In this document: positions 41,733 to 50,064 of the stretch, in pieces
Layout: every line of letters starts with the position of its first letter
How positions within the stretch are numbered: position 1 is the stretch's first letter
Translations under genes and position numbers: made by a program
Origin: Cryobacterium zongtaii
GTDB taxonomy: Bacteria > Actinomycetota > Actinomycetes > Actinomycetales > Microbacteriaceae
Length of the DNA: 64,000 nucleotides
Direction: 5' to 3'
Assembly: GCF_002909375.1 (NCBI RefSeq)
Contig: NZ_PPXD01000001.1
Span: 186,001-250,000, forward strand
The notes under the pieces: model-generated
Database searches by the model: none
Seen by the model: the letters and a program-made list of their open reading frames with translations, nothing else
Told to the model about the DNA's origin: nothing

Positions 41733-42636
41733 GGTGGTACTGCACATCCACCGTGCGGTCGGTGAATCCGAGGCTGCGGTACAGGCGAACCGGCCCGGCG
41801 CTCTCGGCCTCCACATACAGTTCCACGCTCGAGCAGCCGCGCCGCCGGAGGCGGGCCAGGCCCGCCAGCATGAGGGCGCGACCGAGGCCTGCGCCGGCGG
41901 CATCCGGATGCACGCCGAGCACGTAGATTTCGCCGAGCGGGGCGCCCGGTTCGATCTTGACCCAGTTGTAACCCAGGATGCGTCCGGGCGCGGCGTCATC
42001 CGTGCTCGCCCGGGCCAGCAGCAGGTCGCCGGCGTCGAACCAGGGCTCGGCCATGCGGGCGGCCAGATCGGCCTCGGTGACGGCGCCCTGCTCGGGATGC
42101 GTGGCGAAGACCAGCGCGTTCAGGCTCACCCAGTCGGCGTTGTCGCCGGGCTCGTCGGCGGTGGCCGCCCGGAACCCGGTGATGGCGACACCGTCGGGCA
42201 GCACGGGGGAGGCCTCGGTGTCGGCGTCGGTCAGCGGACGTTCCAGCTGCAGCAGGGTGCGCACGGCGCTGAAGCCGAACCTGTCGGCCAGGGTGCGGGC
42301 GCCGGGCAGGTCGCCGTGGGCCCAGGCGGTGAGGTCGCCGGACATGCCGCCCTCATCCTCGAACAGGCGGCGGAGCGCGGCGGTGGCGTGGCCGCGCCGG
42401 CGATAGCGCGGATGCACGACGAGGGCGATCTGCCCCTCCCCGACGATCGCGGCGCCGACAGCGTCTTCGCCCTCGAGCAGCAGCTGCGGGCTGCGCCGCC
42501 CCGACCGGGCATCGAGCAGGGCCTGTTCATTGAACGGGCGGTAGCCATCCGTGTGCGCAGCCGCATCGGCCACGTCGTGGAAGCGCGCCGCGAAAGCGGC
42601 GTCGGACAGGTCAGGCGCCGACAGAGTGCGGGACAC
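41719..42636 (-). CDS. mshD: Mycothiol synthase
   Basis: Acetylates Cys-GlcN-Ins with acetyl-CoA, the last step of mycothiol synthesis. Its 305 residues form tandem GNAT domains. The N-terminal one has [20 protein letters not shown]. The C-terminal one has [20 protein letters not shown] and [20 protein letters not shown] (acetyl-CoA loop), then [20 protein letters not shown], the classic MshD ending. The GTG start overlaps the glnR end by 26 nt. The glnR-mshD order also occurs in mycobacteria. Confidence 0.93.
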   Translation of the reverse strand: MSRTLSAPDLSDAAFAARFHDVADAAAHTDGYRPFNEQALLDARSGRRSPQLLLEGEDAVGAAIVGEGQIALVVHPRYRRRGHATAALRRLFEDEGGMSGDLTAWAHGDLPGARTLADRFGFSAVRTLLQLERPLTDADTEASPVLPDGVAITGFRAATADEPGDNADWVSLNALVFATHPEQGAVTEADLAARMAEPWFDAGDLLLARASTDDAAPGRILGYNWVKIEPGAPLGEIYVLGVHPDAAGAGLGRALMLAGLARLRRRGCSSVELYVEAESAGPVRLYRSLGFTDRTVDVQYHRSPR

Positions 42637-43303
42637 GATCTCCTTCTTCCTCGTACACGTTGAACCTGTAGCCGACGTTCCGCACCGTTCCGATCAGGGA
42701 CTCCTGGTCGCCGAGCTTGGCGCGCAGCCGCCGCACGTGCACGTCGACGGTGCGCGTGCCGCCGAAGTAGTCGTAGCCCCACACCTCGCTGAGCAGCTGC
42801 TCCCGGGTGAACACCCGCGACGGGTGCGCGGCGAGGAAGCGGAGCAGCTCGAATTCCTTATAGGTGAGGTCGAGCGGTTTGCCGTGCACCTTGGCGGAGT
42901 AACTGGCCTCGTCGATGACGACACCGGCGGCGCGGATGGTGGGGGAGGGCGAGTTGTGCGGGGTGCGGCCGGCGGCGAGCCGGATGCGAGCATCGACCTC
43001 GGCGGGGCCGGCGGTGTCCAGCACCACGTCATCGACACCCCAGTCCGGACTGACCGCGGTCAGACCGCCCTCGGTGATCACCAGGAGCAGCGGCACGCTG
43101 CTTCCCGTGGTGCGCAGAATCTGGCAGAGCGACTTGGCGGCCATCAGATTGGACCGGGCGTCGACCAGAATCAGGTCGGAATCGGGCGCTGTGATGAGCT
43201 GATCGGCCTGGGCCGGAATGAGTCGTGTGCTGTGGGACAGCAACGCCAGGGCCGGTAGAACGTCGTTATTCAGGGCCGAGGTCAGGATCAACAGCTGCGC
43301 CAC
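42611..43303 (-). CDS. glnR: Atypical OmpR-family regulator GlnR
   Basis: A 230-residue orphan regulator of nitrogen metabolism genes in actinobacteria. The receiver-like domain (1-120) keeps an Asp at D48 (LILVDARS) but lacks the acidic pair and the conserved lysine of true phosphorylated receivers, as known for GlnR. The winged helix (about 135-222) has [40 protein letters not shown] and [17 protein letters not shown]. It uses a GTG start with GGAGG 6 nt upstream. The neighbouring mshD supports GlnR over other OmpR types. Confidence 0.9.
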   Translation of the reverse strand: MAQLLILTSALNNDVLPALALLSHSTRLIPAQADQLITAPDSDLILVDARSNLMAAKSLCQILRTTGSSVPLLLVITEGGLTAVSPDWGVDDVVLDTAGPAEVDARIRLAAGRTPHNSPSPTIRAAGVVIDEASYSAKVHGKPLDLTYKEFELLRFLAAHPSRVFTREQLLSEVWGYDYFGGTRTVDVHVRRLRAKLGDQESLIGTVRNVGYRFNVYEEEGDRVPHSVGA

Positions 43304-43364
43304 GCAGGTCCTCCAAGTATCGTGCGGCCCATACTAGCGTGCCACGGAATGCGACTCGGGCGTG

Positions 43365-43370
43365 CAGAAT
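43365..43370 (+). promoter_or_regulatory. -10 element of the 43377 gene (leaderless)
   Basis: CAGAAT, then GGGACA and the GTG at 43377; it favours that start over an upstream in-frame codon. Confidence 0.4.
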
Positions 43371-43376
43371 GGGACA

Positions 43377-43640
43377 GTGAGCTGGAAGCGTTTGAGTGTA
43401 GTGATGATTTGGTTGGTCGCCGTCGTCTGTGCGGTGCTGACCGGCGTCCTTGTCGCCCCCGCGGACCGGCTGGTGTGGGTCAGCCTGTCCCTGGCCGGTT
43501 GTACCATCCTCACCCTCGCCGCCCAACTGTCCACGGGGCAGAAGGAAGGCTACGTGCACAGAGTCACGCTCAGCCTGGTGGGTGCCGTGCTCGTTCTCGG
43601 TGCCGCGACGGGGTTGTTCGCCCTGATCGGCCTCGTATAA
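43377..43640 (+). CDS. Small three-helix membrane protein of unknown function
   Basis: A protein of 87 residues from the GTG at 43377. Three hydrophobic segments are clear: RLSVVMIWLVAVVCAVLTGV, VWVSLSLAGCTILTLAAQLS and VTLSLVGAVLVLGAATGLFA. It has no recognisable domain. It lies divergent from glnR and upstream of a 37-residue membrane peptide and a nitrobindin-like gene. Confidence 0.7.
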   Translation: MSWKRLSVVMIWLVAVVCAVLTGVLVAPADRLVWVSLSLAGCTILTLAAQLSTGQKEGYVHRVTLSLVGAVLVLGAATGLFALIGLV

Positions 43641-43679
43641 CACTTCGCCTCACCTGGCGGCTTCCGGCCGGCCAACGGC

Positions 43680-43685
43680 TAGAGT
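43680..43685 (+). promoter_or_regulatory. -10 element of the 37-residue membrane peptide (leaderless)
   Basis: TAGAGT, then TGGGGC and the ATG at 43692. Confidence 0.6.
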
Positions 43686-43691
43686 TGGGGC

Positions 43692-43805
43692 ATGTCAACG
43701 CTCGCACTCGAAATCCTGTTCCTGGGCCTCCTCGCGCTGGCCAGCCTGTCGATCGCCTGGGTATCCGGCATCGTGCTGTTCAAGCTGTTCCGGGGCCAGC
43801 GGTAA
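43692..43805 (+). CDS. 37-residue single-helix membrane peptide
   Basis: ATG at 43692 to TAA at 43803-43805. The peptide begins MSTLALEILFLGLLALASLS, continues through IAWVSGIVLFKLF and ends in RGQR. It is one membrane helix with a positively charged C-terminus, so the C-terminus is predicted to be cytoplasmic. A well-placed promoter hexamer supports expression. The nitrobindin-like gene starts 6 nt after its stop, so the two may be cotranscribed. Function unknown. Confidence 0.65.
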   Translation: MSTLALEILFLGLLALASLSIAWVSGIVLFKLFRGQR

Positions 43806-43811
43806 CCCAGC

Positions 43812-44450
43812 GTGTACGAACTTCCGGTCGGCCTCCCGTCCGAACTCGTTCCGCTGTCGTGGCTGATCGGCGTCTGGGAGGGGTCGGGGATCCTCGACTA
43901 CACAGTCGACGGCAAGAAGGTCACCCGTGAGTTCGGGCACCGGATCAGTTTCAGCCACGACGGTCTGCCGCACCTGAACTACAGCTCGTATACCTGGCTC
44001 GAGCCCGAACCGGCCGACCCGGATGCCGACGGCACCGTCGCCCCGACCGGTGCACCGGTCCCGCTGATGACCGAAACCGGCTACTGGCGGCTCAGCCGCC
44101 CCCAAGAGGCCGGCGACCCCGGCCCCGGCCTGTTGCCCGGTGTCGGGCCGGCGCCGTTCCAGACCGCGGAAGCCGTGGAGACGCTGCGGAACACCGACGG
44201 GGGTTTCGACATCGAGGTGAGCCTGGTGCATCCTGGCGGCATCATCGAGCTCTACCTCGGCCAGGTGAAGGGTCCGCGCATCGATCTCGCCACCGATGCC
44301 ATCGTGCAGACCAGCGGTGCCAAGCCGTACGCGGCCGCCACCCGGCTCTACGGCCTCGTCGACAGCCATCTGCTCTGGGCATGGGATATCGCCGCGCTCG
44401 GCCAGGACCTGCAATCGCACGCGTCCGGCCGGCTCAGCCGCGCGTCCTGA
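43812..44450 (+). CDS. FABP/nitrobindin family heme-binding-type protein
   Basis: A 212-residue beta-barrel protein of the DUF1794/nitrobindin group. The barrel opens PLSWLIGVWEGSGILDY, which contains the GxWxGxG signature, followed by SFSHDGLPHLNYSSYTWLEP and GYWRLSRP. YAAATRLYGLVDSHLLWAWD closes it; this C-terminal region carries the conserved histidine seen in heme-binding members. Whether heme or a fatty acid is bound is unproven. It starts with GTG. The last 17 nt overlap the convergent gene. Confidence 0.82.
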   Translation: MYELPVGLPSELVPLSWLIGVWEGSGILDYTVDGKKVTREFGHRISFSHDGLPHLNYSSYTWLEPEPADPDADGTVAPTGAPVPLMTETGYWRLSRPQEAGDPGPGLLPGVGPAPFQTAEAVETLRNTDGGFDIEVSLVHPGGIIELYLGQVKGPRIDLATDAIVQTSGAKPYAAATRLYGLVDSHLLWAWDIAALGQDLQSHASGRLSRAS

Positions 44451-45078
44451 CCGGCTCGCTGCGCACCGTGACCGGGCGCAGCCTGCTGAGCCCGAACACC
44501 GCCGCGCCGGCCGTGATGACGGCCACGGCGATCAGCAGCACGTAGAGCAGCACCGAGCCGTACCCGGTCACCGGGTTCAGGAACGGGTACGGCACCCAGC
44601 CGTCCGTCGCGCCGCGCACCAGGACAACCGCGCACCAGAGCACCGGATAGACCAGCACCACCCACAGGCGGCGCCACGGTAGCGGCCCCCGGTCGGCCAC
44701 GAGCGCCCAATCGAGCAGGCAATACACCGGGAAGACAACGTGCAGCACGGTATTCGCCCAGGGCAGCTCCACGCCACCGGGCAGGCCGACAAGCAGGGTG
44801 TTGTAGACCAGGCCGACGACGATCATGTATGCCGTGGTCGCCGCCCTGGCCAGGACCAGCCAGGCCGGCGCCGTCCGGCCGAGCAGCACCAACACCGCGG
44901 TGGCGCTCAGCGCGGCGGCCGCCAGGAGGTTGGACTGGATGGTGAAGAACCCGAAGAAGTTGAACGGGTTGATGGTGGCCCGCGACGCCGTGGAGAAGAA
45001 CGTGGCGCCGACGGCGATCAGGGTCAGTGCCGCCGCGCTGAGGCGGAGTACGGCGATCGAACGGGCGGGAAGACGCAT
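44434..45078 (-). CDS. Pr6Pr family membrane protein
   Basis: A 214-residue protein with six predicted helices. INPFNFFGFFTIQSNLLAAA (helix 2 region), VGLVYNTLLVGLPGGVELPW, NTVLHVVFPVYCLLDWALVA with the conserved His and Asp, and YPVLWCAVVLVRG and VPYPFLNP match the Pr6Pr/FAR-17a-AIG1-like family. Related eukaryotic proteins hydrolyse fatty-acid esters; the bacterial role is unknown. The ATG at 45078 sits 6 nt after AAGGAG; an ATG one codon earlier is too close to it. Confidence 0.8.
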   Translation of the reverse strand: MRLPARSIAVLRLSAAALTLIAVGATFFSTASRATINPFNFFGFFTIQSNLLAAAALSATAVLVLLGRTAPAWLVLARAATTAYMIVVGLVYNTLLVGLPGGVELPWANTVLHVVFPVYCLLDWALVADRGPLPWRRLWVVLVYPVLWCAVVLVRGATDGWVPYPFLNPVTGYGSVLLYVLLIAVAVITAGAAVFGLSRLRPVTVRSEPVRTRG

Positions 45079-45235
45079 CATTAGCTCCTTGCCGGGTGAC
45101 GGCCGGGACGTGAGGGGAATACGGGGGACCGCTCAGACCGTTGGGCTAGCATATGGGCCGGAGTTCGCCCCTGTCGACAGCGCTCAGGCGGTCTCGTCGG
45201 CAGGGCGCCCGGAGCATTCACCGAAGGAGAGCTCG

Positions 45236-46420
45236 ATGACCACCACCGCCGAACCGCTCGCAGCCGCCGCAGGGTCGCCGCTTCTCGAACTCGACGGCGC
45301 CGTGCAAGCCGACGGCATCGACGTCGGCGTCGCCGCGCACTACGGGAGCCCGAACACCGAACAACGCAAGCTGCTCGCCGGGACGGCCATCGTGGACCTG
45401 TCCCACCGCGGGGTGCTCTCCATCGCCGGCCCCGACCGGCTCACCTGGCTCAACTCGATGTCCAGCCAGGAGCTGCGCGGCCTCACCCCCGGCCAGTCCA
45501 CCGAGACCCTGCTGCTCGACCCCGCCGGCCACCTCGAATACGCCATCGCCCTGATCGACGACGGAGTCGAGAGCTGGCTGCTCGTCGAGGCCGCCGAACT
45601 GCCCGGCCTGCAGGCCTGGCTCGACCGGATGCGGTTCACCCTGCGTGTGCAGGTGGTGGACCACACCCTCGCCTACGCCACCATCGGCACCATGGCCGCA
45701 GACCCCGCGGCGCTCCCGCTCGGCCCGGCGAGCCCGAACGGGGTGCCCGTGGTCTGGCACGACCCGTGGTCAGAGGTTGCTCCGGGCGGCTGGCAGTACG
45801 CCGCCGACACCGACCACCCCGGCGCCGCCTGGCACTGGACTGAGGTCCTGATCCCGCGGTCGGCGTTGCCGGCCCTGCGTGACGCCATCGCCGCCGGCAC
45901 CGTGCAGGCCGCGGGGCTCCTGGCCCTGGAGGCGCTGCGCATTGCTGCCTGGCGCCCCCGCGGAGCCCTGGACGCCGACGAGCGCACGATCCCGCACGAA
46001 CTGGACTGGCTGCGCAGCGCCGTGCACCTGAACAAGGGCTGCTACCGCGGTCAGGAGACCGTCGCGAAGGTGCACAACCTCGGCCACCCGCCGCGCCGGC
46101 TGGTGCTGCTGCACCTGGACGGTTCCGATTCGGTGTTGCCCGCGCACGGCGACGAGGTGCAGGGCGACAGGTTCGTCGCCAACGCCGCACCCGAGCGCCG
46201 CACCGTGGGCGCCATCACCTCCAGCGCCATCCACTACGAGCTCGGACCGATCGCCCTCGCCGTCATCAAGCGCACGGTGCCGGGAACGGTGACCCTGCAC
46301 GTGCTCTCCCAGGGCCTCTCGATCACCGCCAGCCAGGAGGTCATCGTGCCGGAGTCGGCCGGGTCCGTGGCGGAGATCCCTCGGTTGCCGCGGTTGGGCG
46401 TGCGGGTTCCCCGCGGCTGA
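45236..46420 (+). CDS. ygfZ: Folate-binding protein YgfZ
   Basis: A GcvT-like, tetrahydrofolate-binding protein that supports iron-sulfur cluster repair. In 394 residues it shows AAHYGSPNTEQRKLLAGTAI, RLTWLNSMSSQELRGLTPGQ, and the diagnostic LNKGCYRGQETVAKVHNLGH, which carries the K-G-C-Y-x-G-Q-E motif with its conserved cysteine. A C-terminal barrel follows. GGAGA lies 5 nt before the ATG. It is transcribed away from the Pr6Pr gene. Confidence 0.9.
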   Translation: MTTTAEPLAAAAGSPLLELDGAVQADGIDVGVAAHYGSPNTEQRKLLAGTAIVDLSHRGVLSIAGPDRLTWLNSMSSQELRGLTPGQSTETLLLDPAGHLEYAIALIDDGVESWLLVEAAELPGLQAWLDRMRFTLRVQVVDHTLAYATIGTMAADPAALPLGPASPNGVPVVWHDPWSEVAPGGWQYAADTDHPGAAWHWTEVLIPRSALPALRDAIAAGTVQAAGLLALEALRIAAWRPRGALDADERTIPHELDWLRSAVHLNKGCYRGQETVAKVHNLGHPPRRLVLLHLDGSDSVLPAHGDEVQGDRFVANAAPERRTVGAITSSAIHYELGPIALAVIKRTVPGTVTLHVLSQGLSITASQEVIVPESAGSVAEIPRLPRLGVRVPRG

Positions 46421-46484
46421 ATGCGGGGTATCCGGCGGGACTTTCGTCACGCAGACGGGTACGGTGTGTCCGCGTGCGCCTCGC

Positions 46485-46490
46485 TAGAGT
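46485..46490 (+). promoter_or_regulatory. -10 element of gpmA (leaderless)
   Basis: TAGAGT, then TGGATC and the ATG at 46497. Confidence 0.6.
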
Positions 46491-46496
46491 TGGATC

Positions 46497-47246
46497 ATGT
46501 CTGCTCCCTATACCCTCATCCTCCTCCGCCACGGCAACAGCACCTGGAATCAGCAAAACCTCTTCACCGGTTGGGTGGATGTGCGTCTGAGCGACCAGGG
46601 CCGGGCCGAGGCTCTGCGCGCCGGCGAGCTGCTGGCCGAGTCCGGTCTGCTGCCGGACATCCTGCACACCTCCGTGCTCACCCGCGCGATCCAGACCGCG
46701 AACATCGCCCTCGAAGAGGCCGACCGCCTCTGGATCGACGTCAAGCGCTCCTGGCGCCTCAACGAACGCCACTACGGCGCTCTGCAGGGCCTGGACAAGG
46801 CCGAGACCCTCGCCACCTACGGTCCGGAGCAGTTCCAGACCTGGCGTCGTTCGTTCGACGTGCCGCCGCCCGTGCTCGACGACTCCTCCGAGTGGTCCCA
46901 GGCCAACGACGCCCGTTACGCGGACCTCGGTGACGACCTGCCCCGCACCGAAAGCCTCAAGGACGTCATCGCCCGGATGCTGCCGTACTGGGAGTCCGAC
47001 ATCGCCGCGGACCTCCGCACCGGCAAGACCGTGCTCGTCACCGCGCACGGCAACTCGCTGCGCGCCCTGGTGAAGCACCTCGACGGTGTCTCCGACGCCG
47101 ACATCGCCGAGCTGAACATCCCCACCGGCATCCCGCTCGTCTACCGCCTCGACGAAGACCTCAAGCCGATCGGCGCCGGCGAGTACCTCGACCCCGCCGC
47201 TGCCGCAGCCGGCGCCGCCGCCGTCGCGGCCCAGGGTAAGAAGTAA
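46497..47246 (+). CDS. gpmA: 2,3-bisphosphoglycerate-dependent phosphoglycerate mutase
   Basis: Glycolytic enzyme interconverting 3- and 2-phosphoglycerate. The 249 residues start with [21 protein letters not shown]12 being the phosphorylated histidine. They include [40 protein letters not shown] with the conserved Glu, and [17 protein letters not shown] with the second histidine. Length and motifs fit the cofactor-dependent family. A strong terminator follows and also serves phoU from the other side. Confidence 0.96.
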   Translation: MSAPYTLILLRHGNSTWNQQNLFTGWVDVRLSDQGRAEALRAGELLAESGLLPDILHTSVLTRAIQTANIALEEADRLWIDVKRSWRLNERHYGALQGLDKAETLATYGPEQFQTWRRSFDVPPPVLDDSSEWSQANDARYADLGDDLPRTESLKDVIARMLPYWESDIAADLRTGKTVLVTAHGNSLRALVKHLDGVSDADIAELNIPTGIPLVYRLDEDLKPIGAGEYLDPAAAAAGAAAVAAQGKK

Positions 47247-47259
47247 CCCACAGCCCAAC

Positions 47260-47290
47260 AAAAAGCCCCCGTCACTGACGGGGGCTTTTT
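47260..47290. terminator. Bidirectional intrinsic terminator between gpmA and phoU
   Basis: GCCCCCGTC (47265-47273) pairs with GACGGGGGC (47277-47285) around ACT. A5 precedes and T5 follows, so it can act on both strands. Confidence 0.92.
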
Positions 47291-47306
47291 CGTGTGCGGA
47301 TGCGAC

Positions 47307-47966
47307 CTATTCGGTCGGCGTCGGCTGGTGCCAGTCGCCGGTGCCCAGGTACTGCACCTTCTTGGCGATCGACACCGCGTGGTCGGCGAACCGCTCGTGG
47401 TAACGGCTGGCGAGGGTGGCGTCGACGGTGTCGGCGGCCTGGCCCTTCCAGGTCTCGCCGAGCACGGCGTCGAACACGCTCAGGTGCAACGCATCCACCT
47501 TGTCGTCCTCGTTGCGGATGTCCTCGGCCAGCTGCATGTCCTCGGTGGTGAGCAGCTCGGCGAGCATCTTCGCGATCTTCACGTCGAGAGCGCCCATCTC
47601 GGCGAACGTCGGGCGCAGGCTCTTGGGGATCACCTTGTCGGGGAACCGGTACCTGGCCAGCTGCGAGATGTGCGTTGACATGTCGCCCATCCGCTCGAGC
47701 GATGCACTGATGCGCAGCGCGCTCACGACGATCCGCAGGTCCCGGGCCACCGGCTGCTGCCGGGCCAGGATGGTGATGGCCAGCTCATCGAGCTCAACGG
47801 TAAGGGCGTCGATCTTGTCGTCGTCGGCGATGACCTCTTCGGCCAGCGCCACGTCGGACTTGTTGAAAGCCTTGGTGGCCTTCTCGATGGAGATGGCCAC
47901 GAGGCGCGCGATCTCGGCGAGGCGGTCCTGCACCTCGGCGAGCTCTTGCTGAAATACTTCACGCAT
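47307..47966 (-). CDS. phoU: Phosphate signalling protein PhoU
   Basis: Negative regulator linking Pst transport to the SenX3-RegX3 sensor pair. Its 219 residues contain two three-helix PhoU repeats, each with the acidic metal-binding pattern: EEVIADDDKIDALTVELDEL in the first and AEDIRNEDDKVDALHLSVFD in the second. RISASLERMGDMSTHISQLA joins them. It is divergent from senX3 across 183 nt that contain a PHO-box-like element facing phoU. Confidence 0.95.
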   Translation of the reverse strand: MREVFQQELAEVQDRLAEIARLVAISIEKATKAFNKSDVALAEEVIADDDKIDALTVELDELAITILARQQPVARDLRIVVSALRISASLERMGDMSTHISQLARYRFPDKVIPKSLRPTFAEMGALDVKIAKMLAELLTTEDMQLAEDIRNEDDKVDALHLSVFDAVLGETWKGQAADTVDATLASRYHERFADHAVSIAKKVQYLGTGDWHQPTPTE

Positions 47967-48026
47967 TGTGTCTGTGGTCCTTCCTGGTCGCGCCAAAGCG
48001 CGCGAACGCATGAGACCCGCCTGGCC

Positions 48027-48056
48027 CCCGAACAATATTGGCGAACGAGGGTTAAC
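48027..48056 (-). promoter_or_regulatory. PHO-box-like repeats between phoU and senX3
   Basis: On the minus strand GTTAACC (48056-48050), GTTCGCC (48046-48040) and GTTCGGG (48033-48027) recur at 10 and 13 nt. The spacing is less regular than at pstS, so this is a weaker candidate. Confidence 0.45.
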
Positions 48057-48137
48057 GGCAGGTGCCGTGCGACTGAACAATAACCAAAGTAGCGTGTGCC
48101 CACCCTTGCCGTCGCGATCGACCCGTGCAAGAGTCAC

Positions 48138-48143
48138 TAATCT
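48138..48143 (+). promoter_or_regulatory. -10 element of senX3 (leaderless)
   Basis: TAATCT, then GGTGAA and the ATG at 48150. Confidence 0.6.
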
Positions 48144-48149
48144 GGTGAA

Positions 48150-49304
48150 ATGGAATCGACCTGGCTTGTGTTGCTGTCTCTGGCACTGGGCCTCACCGTC
48201 GGCGCGGGGTTCGTGACCTTGCTGTATGTCGCGGAACGGCACGGCAAGCGGGCCGCCGAGGTGGTCAACCCGGCGGTTCCGGACGGCATCGACCAGGTTC
48301 TCGACGCGTTGGAGAGCGCCGGGGTGGTGCTGGACCCGTCGAACAACGTCATCAAGTCCTCGCCGGGGGCGTTGAGCATGGGGCTGGTGGTGAACCAACA
48401 GCTGGCCCATCCGGAGCTGCTGGACCTGGCCCGCGGCGTGCGCCGCACCGGAGAGGCCGTGTCGGAGGAGCTGGTGCTCTCCAGGGGCCCGTTCGGCGAC
48501 GCGAGCATGCACCTGCGGGTGCGGCTGGCCCGATTGGGCTCCCGCTACGTGCTGCTGCTCGCGGAGGACCGCACCGAGGCGTTCAGGCTTGACGAGGTGC
48601 GCCGGGACTTCGTCGCCAACATCAGCCACGAACTGAAGACCCCGATCGCCGCCGTCGGGCTGCTCGCCGAGGCCCTCGGCCACGCCGCCGACGAGCCCGT
48701 GCAGGTGCGGCGCTTCGCCGACCGCCTCACCACCGAGGCCGGCCGGCTGGCCCGGCTCACCCAGGAGATCATCGAACTCTCCAGGCTGCAGGCCCAAGAC
48801 GCCCTCCGGGAACCTGAACTGCTCGACATCGACGACATCGTGGCCGCCGGCATCGACCAGAACCGGGTCGTGGCAGATGCCGACCGCATCACCATCGCGT
48901 TGGGCAAGAAGTCCCGCGCCAAGGTCTACGGCGACGAGAGACTGCTGGTGATGGCCGTGCACAACCTGGTCGCCAATGCCGTGCACTACTCGGCGCCGGG
49001 CTCCAGGGTCGGCGTGGGGGCACGAGTGTCGGACGGGGTGATCCAGGTCACCGTCACCGACCAGGGCGTCGGCATCCCGGAGAGCGACCTGGACCGGATC
49101 TTCGAGAGGTTCTTCCGCGTCGACCAGGCCCGGTCCCGCAACACCGGCGGCACCGGCCTCGGCCTGGCCATCGTCAAGCACGTCGTGCAGATCCATGGCG
49201 GCGACATCCGGGTCTGGTCACAGCCCGGCCATGGTTCGACCTTCACCATTCGCCTGCCAGAGGCGACCCACCCCGCACCAGCGGCGACAGGAGACACCCC
49301 ATGA
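48150..49304 (+). CDS. senX3: Sensor histidine kinase SenX3
   Basis: Membrane-linked sensor for phosphate limitation, 384 residues. One N-terminal helix (TWLVLLSLALGLTVGAGFVT) is followed by a PAS-like region (about 45-140). The dimerisation domain has H160 in NISHELKTPIAAVGLLAEAL, and the ATPase domain has NLVANAVHYS (N box), TVTDQGVGIPESDLDRIFER (G1/F) and GGTGLGLAIVKHVVQIHGG (G2). The single short membrane anchor fits SenX3 better than PhoR. It overlaps regX3 by four bases. Confidence 0.93.
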   Translation: MESTWLVLLSLALGLTVGAGFVTLLYVAERHGKRAAEVVNPAVPDGIDQVLDALESAGVVLDPSNNVIKSSPGALSMGLVVNQQLAHPELLDLARGVRRTGEAVSEELVLSRGPFGDASMHLRVRLARLGSRYVLLLAEDRTEAFRLDEVRRDFVANISHELKTPIAAVGLLAEALGHAADEPVQVRRFADRLTTEAGRLARLTQEIIELSRLQAQDALREPELLDIDDIVAAGIDQNRVVADADRITIALGKKSRAKVYGDERLLVMAVHNLVANAVHYSAPGSRVGVGARVSDGVIQVTVTDQGVGIPESDLDRIFERFFRVDQARSRNTGGTGLGLAIVKHVVQIHGGDIRVWSQPGHGSTFTIRLPEATHPAPAATGDTP

Positions 49305-49981
49305 CCCGAATCCTTCTTGTTGAAGACGAGCAGGCGCTGAGCGAGCCGCTGAGCTTCCTGCTGGAACGGGAGGGCTACGAGGTGACGGTGGCCGAGGACG
49401 GCCCGAGCGCCCTCGCTGAATTCGACAAGGCAGGTGCCGATTTGGTGCTGCTGGACCTCATGCTCCCCGGCCTCCCCGGCACCGAGGTGTGCCGGGAGAT
49501 CCGCACCCGCTCCGCGGTGCCGATCATCATGCTGACCGCCAAGGACTCCGAGGTGGACATCGTGGTGGGGCTCGAGCTGGGCGCCGACGACTACGTCACC
49601 AAGCCGTACTCGACCCGGGAGCTACTCGCGCGCATCCGGGCCGTGTCGCGCCGGCACACCGATCCGGCCGAAGAGGATGACGGCGTCCTCGCCGCCGGCA
49701 CCGTGCGGATGGACATCGAACGGCACACGGTGTCGGTGTCCGGCGCCGTGGTGAACATGCCGCTGAAGGAATTCGAGCTGCTCGAGTTCCTGCTGCGCAA
49801 CGCCGGCCGGGTGCTCACCCGCGGGCAGCTGATCGACCGCGTCTGGGGCACCGACTACTTCGGTGACACCAAGACCCTCGACGTGCACATCAAGCGCATC
49901 CGCTCGCGCATCGAGGCGACGCCGTCGGAGCCCACGATGCTCGTCACCGTGCGTGGGCTCGGCTACCGCTTCGAGGCCTGA
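49301..49981 (+). CDS. regX3: Response regulator RegX3
   Basis: OmpR/PhoB-class activator of phosphate-starvation genes, 226 residues. The receiver domain has acidic residues in VEDEQALSEP, the phosphorylated D52 in LVLLDLMLPGLPGTEV, and the lysine in IIMLTAKDSEVD. The C-terminal winged helix has VVNMPLKEFELLEFLLRNAG, LIDRVWGTDYFGDTKTLDVH and TVRGLGYRFEA. It is coupled to senX3 by ATGA. The tandem 11-nt repeats at pstS, ppk and ugpC are its likely targets. Confidence 0.95.
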   Translation: MTRILLVEDEQALSEPLSFLLEREGYEVTVAEDGPSALAEFDKAGADLVLLDLMLPGLPGTEVCREIRTRSAVPIIMLTAKDSEVDIVVGLELGADDYVTKPYSTRELLARIRAVSRRHTDPAEEDDGVLAAGTVRMDIERHTVSVSGAVVNMPLKEFELLEFLLRNAGRVLTRGQLIDRVWGTDYFGDTKTLDVHIKRIRSRIEATPSEPTMLVTVRGLGYRFEA

Positions 49982-50009
49982 CCCGCCGGGCGGCCATCCG
50001 CCCCTGAAA

Positions 50010-50052
50010 CATCACAATGCCCCGTGACCCAAGGTCACGGGGCATTGTGATG
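50010..50052. terminator. Bidirectional 20-bp hairpin after regX3
   Basis: CATCACAATGCCCCGTGACC (50010-50029) pairs perfectly with its complement at 50033-50052 around CAA, between convergent regX3 and the lipoprotein gene. It has no T-run. Confidence 0.75.
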
Positions 50053-50064
50053 CGGTTCGCGGAG

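Noticed and set aside
44825..45235. N-terminal extension of YgfZ
   Set aside because: It is antisense to the Pr6Pr gene. The GGAGA site and family alignment place the start at 45236.
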